Below the pieces are notes generated by a model that saw only the letters and a list, made by a program, of their open reading frames with translations, did no database searches and had not been told where the DNA came from. Positions 59,940-64,000 of a stretch of DNA of 64,000 nt are shown piece by piece. The translations under genes were made by a program, and so were the position numbers. The DNA lies in assembly GCA_954871525.1 (NCBI GenBank), contig OX940860.1:19748001-19812000 (forward strand), written 5' to 3'. The stretch's first letter is position 1. Each line of letters opens with the position of its first letter. Origin of the DNA: Parietaria judaica. Lineage: Eukaryota; Streptophyta; Magnoliopsida; Rosales; Urticaceae.

Positions 59940-60717
59940 TGTTAAGGTCGGATTTGGTCAAATCCATCCTCAACACAACTCGTGTCGTTTTGTCCATAAA
60001 CGACATGAGGGAGGCGAGGAAGTTCACCAGCGAAGAGGGAGTTATCTCCGAGGAAGGACATCCCCGAGGAGGTTCATCAGCGAGGGGACGCACCCACGCG
60101 AGCAAGCGGGATGCGATGAAGCGTCCCATCACGATTCGACGAGGAATTTCGTCATGATGATTATGCAAAGCCCGATGACAGCCGAAGAGACGTGCATTTA
60201 ATAAAACCGACCTACTCACTCGATGAGAGCGTCAGCGACGAAGGCCTGCAGAGCCGAATGACGGCTGACGAGATGCGCATTTAATGCGGCGCACCTACCC
60301 ATTACGGCAGCATGCTCGGAGGTGACATAAAGTAAGGATAAACCCTGCTGCCCTCAAATCACGTCAGAAAATGATGATTAAAGAGGAAAAAGGCGGGAAA
60401 GATAGAGGAGGAAGGCATTGTAAACTCTATAAAAGGCAAGATAAGCCTCATTTGTAAGGGTTGGTGGTTCGAACAAAAGAGATAGAAAAAAGACTCAACA
60501 AAGGAAAGAAAAAGAGATCTTGCAATAGAAAAGGTCGAAGAAAAAGATATATCTGAGGTTCATGATCCTTCATCTGTCCAGCTATTTAACGGAAGAAAAC
60601 CGAGCTCATTTCGGAAATTATAATAAAACAGAGATATTCATCATTTGTTGTCATTTTATTTATTATTTGATGATTGTCTTTGTGACTGGAAAATGGTGGT
60701 GAAAAACCCCCTCTACA
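59940..60717 (+). repeat. 5' LTR of the gypsy element
   Basis: Proposed from TGTTAAGGTCGG (59940) to CCTCTACA (60717), just before the primer-binding site; 778 bp. A diverged internal duplication is visible (GATGACAGCCGAAGAGACG near 60173 and GAATGACGGCTGACGAGATG near 60257). The left edge is inferred from the TG...CA rule and the shift from AT-rich flank to GC-rich repeat. Confidence 0.7.
60428..60435 (+). promoter_or_regulatory. LTR TATA box
   Basis: TATAAAAG in the LTR, about 290 bases before its end, well placed to start the genomic RNA. Confidence 0.65.
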
Positions 60718-60718
60718 G

Positions 60719-60737
60719 TTTGGCGCCCACCGAGGGG
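60719..60737 (+). promoter_or_regulatory. Primer-binding site of the gypsy element
   Basis: TTTGGCGCCCACCGAGGGG begins one base after the LTR end and has the TGGCGCC start usual for plant gypsy elements. The exact priming tRNA is not assigned here. Confidence 0.75.
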
Positions 60738-60782
60738 CCTTGTTTTCTTTCTAACTCACAGCCAGGAATTTGGAGGAGCGAG

Positions 60783-63290
60783 ATGTCGACTAGCGATAAC
60801 GTCATCACCGTAGAAGGGGACGAAGTCTTAGCCATGGAGAGACTCCGTGAGCAGTTGGCCGAGGCCAACGCGAGGGTGATGGAGGCAACACGGGTGGCCG
60901 AAGAGGCGGCCAGGAAGGCAGAAGAGCAGGAAGAGCGGAACGGACAACTTACTGCCCTTCTGGAGCGGGCGAGTCAAAGAAGAGAAGGTCCGGAGAGTAC
61001 GATCGTGGGATCATCAGCTCGGGGAGCGGTTGGAGTAACGGCCGAGGGAGAGCAAGGCAACCTGACGCCCCAAGCGCTGCCGATCATTAGGGATCTCTTC
61101 AATGCCGCCGGCGTGGCACCGGTAAATGCGACGAACCCGCCGGGAGGCTTGACAGCCACCATAGCGGAAACAATCCAGGAGGAGGTCCAGAGAGCGATGA
61201 GGGAAATATCCTCAAGCATGGAGGCGGAAATGGGATACGTAGCCTCGCAGGTGCATAAAGCCACGAGCGCGGCGCCCGAGATCGATAGGTTGGTGAAGGA
61301 GGCCAGGGTGACGCCCTTCTCGGCAAAGATCCGCGGCGTGGAGCTAGGAGAATTGCCGAAGGTGAGGCTCTCGCAGTACAAAGGAACTTCGGACCCAAAC
61401 ACCCACGTGAAGTCATTTCCGATCGCCACGGAGCGCGTGGGCGGCGAGGAGACGAAGCTGGAGGCCATACTGTGCCACCTCTTTGTCGAAAGCTTGCAGG
61501 GCCCGGCGAGCGACTGGTTTGCTAAGCTACCATCGGAATCCATAGGCGACTCCGATGAGCTCGTCGCTTGTTTCCTGCGGCACTATTCAATGTACGTCCA
61601 GAACGAGGCAACCGTTACGACCCTGTGGAACCTCTCACAGGGGCGAGAAGAAACCCTCCGACAGTACGTCGGAAGGTTCAAAGACGTTATGGTCAAAATC
61701 CAGGGGCTCGATAGCGTCGTCGCTATTCAGGCACTGAAGCATGGGCTGTGGTATTTGGCCCCTTTCCGTGAGGAGTTAATAAAAATGCGCCCATTGGCGA
61801 TCGAGGATGCGCTCCACAGGGCGACGCTTTTCATGGAAATAGAGGAAGAGACTTTGGCCCAGAAGAAGATCCACGAAGGTGGAAGCAAAGGAAGGCAGCA
61901 TGGAAAGAGGGAAGGTGAGGACGGAGGAGATGCCTCATCATCCCGAGCGAAGAAAGGAGAAGAAGACCGAAGAAATCCCGGTGAACGACGAGGTCGGGAA
62001 GCTCCAAGGCAAGAAGTGTATCGCGACTATGATCGAAGAGACCGCTACCAAGGAGGATCCTCGGAAGACCGAGGACGATTCTCTGATTATCGAGGAGGAT
62101 CCTCGGAAAGCCGAGGACGATTCTCCGATGATCGAGGGGGATTCTCGGGGGACCGAGAACGGTACCCCGATGATCGAGGAGGGTTCTCGGGGGACCGAAA
62201 ACGGTACCCCGATGATCGAGGAGGATACCCGGGGAGCCAGGGAGGGTTCTCCAACGACCAAGGAAGATTTTCTGGAAACCGAGGGGGATCCTCGAGGTCT
62301 GGAGGCCGAGGGGGTTTCTCGGGAGGCCGAGGAGGTTTCGGGGCGAAATTTTGGCCAAAAGATATGAGCAAATTCTGCGATTACCATAACTACAACGGCC
62401 ACGCCACTGAAGATTGTGCCATGCTAAAGAAGGAGCTCCAGAGAAGATACGCGGCAGGGGAATTCAGGGACTTCACATACAAACCTCCCGTGCCTTGGAA
62501 TAATGGGAACAGGGCATGGCAGGGCCGACAAGAAGAATCTACGAACGACGGGAAGGACAGCCGAGACGGGGCAAAAAGTAACCTGGCAATCGAGCCGCCA
62601 CCGGCGAGGCATAGCGAGGAAGACCGACCGGCCTCGAGAACGAGAATCGAGGTGATCATGGGCGGATCACGGTTCTGCGAGGATTCGGTCAACAGCATAA
62701 AAGCTTTTCAGCGGAGGGGGAAGGAGCACGGTCAAGAAGACGTGAAGATGGGCGCCGCAGGCGCAAGGATAGAATTTGTGGAGAATGAGGATTGCGCAGA
62801 CATGCACGACGATGCTCTGGTCCTCGAACTCAGCGTCGGAGGGTGTGAGGTTTGCCGCATCCTCGTCGACAACGGAAGCTCGGTCGACGTCATTTTTTAT
62901 GAATGCTTGACGAAGATGGGCATCGAGGGACTCGCGATAGGGGGACGACCCCGCAAGGTATCAGGTTTCAATGGGGATGTCGCCGTCTCGATGGGGACAG
63001 TCCACCTCCCGGTCCGCGCAGGGAGCATCAACCGGATGACGGAGTTCATGGTGCTAAACGTCCCGTCACATTTCAACATTATCCTGGGGAGACCTTGGAT
63101 CCACTCCATGAGGGCCGTGCCGTCAACCTATCACCAAAGCATAAAGTTCCCAGGAAGGAGAGAGGGGGAAGTCGAGGAGCTCAAAGGAAGCAGGGACGCA
63201 TACCGGATCTGCTACATGATGCACCACAAGTCGATGACTGCCGAGAAGGGAATCAAGCAAACGGAGAAGGGAGAGCCGGCCGGATTATAG
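60783..63290 (+). CDS. Gypsy gag-protease polyprotein, ending in a UAG with readthrough context
   Basis: Start chosen at ATG 60783 (MSTSDN), the first in-frame ATG after the primer-binding site; the frame is open further back into the LTR. About 835 residues. An N-terminal Glu/Ala-rich coiled-coil segment covers residues about 15-65. The retrotransposon gag domain follows (LSQYKGTSDPNTHVKSF through RMLTF-like helices, about 200-370), then an RGG/DRG-rich tract built from 14-residue repeats (about 420-525). A CCHC-like knuckle (CDYHNYNGHATEDC, about 535) comes next, and a retropepsin with VDNGSSVDVIF and ILGRPW (about 690-790). Gag builds the particle and protease matures it. The frame ends TTA TAG (63288-63290), and RT continues in the same frame. 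No other lesion is visible. Confidence 0.93.
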   Translation: MSTSDNVITVEGDEVLAMERLREQLAEANARVMEATRVAEEAARKAEEQEERNGQLTALLERASQRREGPESTIVGSSARGAVGVTAEGEQGNLTPQALPIIRDLFNAAGVAPVNATNPPGGLTATIAETIQEEVQRAMREISSSMEAEMGYVASQVHKATSAAPEIDRLVKEARVTPFSAKIRGVELGELPKVRLSQYKGTSDPNTHVKSFPIATERVGGEETKLEAILCHLFVESLQGPASDWFAKLPSESIGDSDELVACFLRHYSMYVQNEATVTTLWNLSQGREETLRQYVGRFKDVMVKIQGLDSVVAIQALKHGLWYLAPFREELIKMRPLAIEDALHRATLFMEIEEETLAQKKIHEGGSKGRQHGKREGEDGGDASSSRAKKGEEDRRNPGERRGREAPRQEVYRDYDRRDRYQGGSSEDRGRFSDYRGGSSESRGRFSDDRGGFSGDRERYPDDRGGFSGDRKRYPDDRGGYPGSQGGFSNDQGRFSGNRGGSSRSGGRGGFSGGRGGFGAKFWPKDMSKFCDYHNYNGHATEDCAMLKKELQRRYAAGEFRDFTYKPPVPWNNGNRAWQGRQEESTNDGKDSRDGAKSNLAIEPPPARHSEEDRPASRTRIEVIMGGSRFCEDSVNSIKAFQRRGKEHGQEDVKMGAAGARIEFVENEDCADMHDDALVLELSVGGCEVCRILVDNGSSVDVIFYECLTKMGIEGLAIGGRPRKVSGFNGDVAVSMGTVHLPVRAGSINRMTEFMVLNVPSHFNIILGRPWIHSMRAVPSTYHQSIKFPGRREGEVEELKGSRDAYRICYMMHHKSMTAEKGIKQTEKGEPAGL
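62040..62345 (+). repeat. 42-bp tandem repeat coding the gag RGG/DRG tract
   Basis: Units resembling GAGGAYYCTCGGRRGACCGA (part of a 42-bp period) repeat about five times, giving peptides of the GGSSEDRGRFSDYR / GGFSGDRERYPDDR kind, and grade into RGG repeats. The reading frame is kept in every unit. Arginine-glycine tracts next to a zinc knuckle usually bind RNA. Confidence 0.85.
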
Positions 63291-63351
63291 CAATTAGCGA
63301 CGCCCGCCCCCAGGTTTCTCGGGCGGAGTAAAGGGCGGGGGAAGAGCGTCG
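63288..63351 (+). promoter_or_regulatory. Candidate stop-codon readthrough signal (UAG CAA UUA plus 3' stem)
   Basis: The stop at 63288-63290 is UAG followed by CAA UUA, matching the UAG-CAR-YYA context of tobamovirus readthrough. Starting 8 nt after the stop, CGACGC (63298-63303) can pair with GCGTCG (63346-63351). The adjoining CCGCCC (63304-63309) can pair with GGGCGG (63333-63338), leaving a one-sided bulge. Downstream the same frame is open to the window end and encodes RT. Function is inferred from context; no expression evidence is available. Confidence 0.7.
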
Positions 63352-64000
63352 ATAGGGCAGCCAGGGTTCTTAGCACGGAAGACGTCGAGGCTCGGGGCGC
63401 CGAAGAAAGAAAGGGAGGAGCGCAGATCGAGGAAGTAGAGCGAGTTTGCATCGACGAATCCAATCCTTCTCGGACGGTCGGAATAGGCGCGGAGCTCGAT
63501 CCGGATACCAGGGCACAACTAATCAATTTCCTCAAGAGGAACCGGGGGAGTTTCGCTTGGTCTCACAAGGACATGCCAGGGATCGACCCCTCGGTAACAG
63601 CTCATCGCCTCAACGCCGACCCAAGGCACAAGCCCGTCGTACAGAAAAGGAGAAAGATGGCCCCCGATAGAAACAAGATCATCAACGACGAGGTGGATAA
63701 GCTGCTCTCGATGGGAACCATCCGAGAGGTAAAATATCCTGAATGGCTGGCTAACACAGTCGTCGTAAAGAAGAAGAATGGCAAATGGCGAGTTTGTGTG
63801 GACTTCACCGACCTCAACCGAGCCTGCCCGAAGGATAGTTTCCCGATGCCGCATATAGATCGCCTCGTCGAGGCCACCCACGGCTACGAGCTTCTCAGCT
63901 TCATGGATGCGTATTCTGGATACCACCAGATAAGGATGCACCCGGAGGATGAAGAGAAGACCGCCTTCGTCAGCGAAAGGGGCACGTACTGCTACAAAGT
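63291..64000 (+). CDS. Gypsy pol, start of reverse transcriptase (partial, runs off window)
   Basis: In the same frame as gag-protease and directly after the UAG, the sequence is open for all 710 remaining bases. A short Arg/Gly/Glu-rich linker leads to the pre-RT block (VCIDESNPSRTV, SFAWSHKDMPGIDP) and the RT fingers and palm. These show RKMAPDRNKIINDEVDKLL, WLANTVVVKKKNGKWRVCVD and the FMDAYSGYHQI motif near 63900, which includes the first catalytic Asp. The YxDD motif would lie beyond the window. There is no good ATG before RT (first in-frame ATG at 63571, inside conserved sequence), so expression most simply requires suppression of the UAG. Confidence 0.9.

Larger units (their letters stand above)
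59940..64000 (+). mobile_element. Ty3/gypsy retrotransposon, Tat-like, 3' part outside window
   Basis: The order is LTR, primer-binding site, gag, protease, then RT (running off the window). The protease active site DNGSS and the gag and RT sequences are those of the Tat branch. The DNA is GC-rich and the frame shows no damage other than the single UAG between protease and RT. An apparently undamaged 3.2-kb frame implies a young insertion or selection for function. The 3' LTR and any target duplication lie beyond 64000. Confidence 0.93.

Noticed and set aside
59908..60201. Open frames in the gypsy LTR as coding
   Set aside because: They lie upstream of the primer-binding site in GC-rich LTR sequence, overlap on both strands and have no domain.
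61831..62402. Long minus-strand and other-frame open readings across gag
   Set aside because: They are shadows of the 42-bp gag repeat; no domain is recognisable.
1..64000. tRNA, rRNA, CRISPR arrays or conserved miRNA hairpins
   Set aside because: None was recognised by eye; no cloverleaf, array or familiar mature miRNA sequence was found, though a covariance-model search could still reveal small RNAs.

Overview
This is a plant nuclear genome window, almost certainly from a eudicot. It is AT-rich, has spliced genes with GT/AG introns, and carries plant-specific families (a U-box/ARM E3 ligase and a Dof zinc-finger factor), Ty1/copia and Ty3/gypsy LTR retrotransposons, solo LTRs, hAT- and Mutator-type MITEs and many (AT)n tracts. 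There are only two apparently intact cellular genes: a PUB13-like U-box E3 ligase (+, 33574-37477, four exons) and a Dof transcription factor (-, 44963-46210, two exons).

Layout. 1-4644: a truncated copia element on the minus strand (5' LTR, PBS, gag, protease, integrase, RT, RNase H) whose single reading frame is broken by two in-frame TAA codons; two solo LTRs of the same family lie at 5237-5769 and 50715-51260, each with a perfect 5-bp target duplication. 10489-19297: the wreck of a very large helicase gene (SEN1-like plus UvrD-like plus TPR-like C-terminus; the TRANK1-like family of plants) on the minus strand. It has nonsense codons, several frameshifts and three transposon insertions inside exons, each with an intact target duplication. 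21926-25578, 42494-42961 and 53274-53387: four members of a Mutator-like long-TIR family with 9-bp target duplications. 26315-31577: a complete but internally deleted copia element with matching 5-bp target duplications. 33.4-37.5 kb: the PUB gene. 44.9-46.2 kb: the Dof gene. 46-59.9 kb: mostly AT-rich intergenic DNA with microsatellites, tandem duplications and one GC-rich promoter-like island. 59940-64000: the 5' part of a Ty3/gypsy element of the Tat type on the plus strand.

The most interesting signal is in that gypsy element. Its gag-protease frame and its reverse-transcriptase frame are the same frame, separated by one UAG codon. The UAG is followed directly by CAA UUA, the context of the tobacco mosaic virus leaky stop, and a GC-rich stem can form starting 8 nt after the stop. 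This looks like programmed stop-codon readthrough controlling the Gag:Pol ratio.

The two intact genes are unrelated to each other in sequence. They sit in a landscape where transposons account for most recognisable sequence and have destroyed the third gene.
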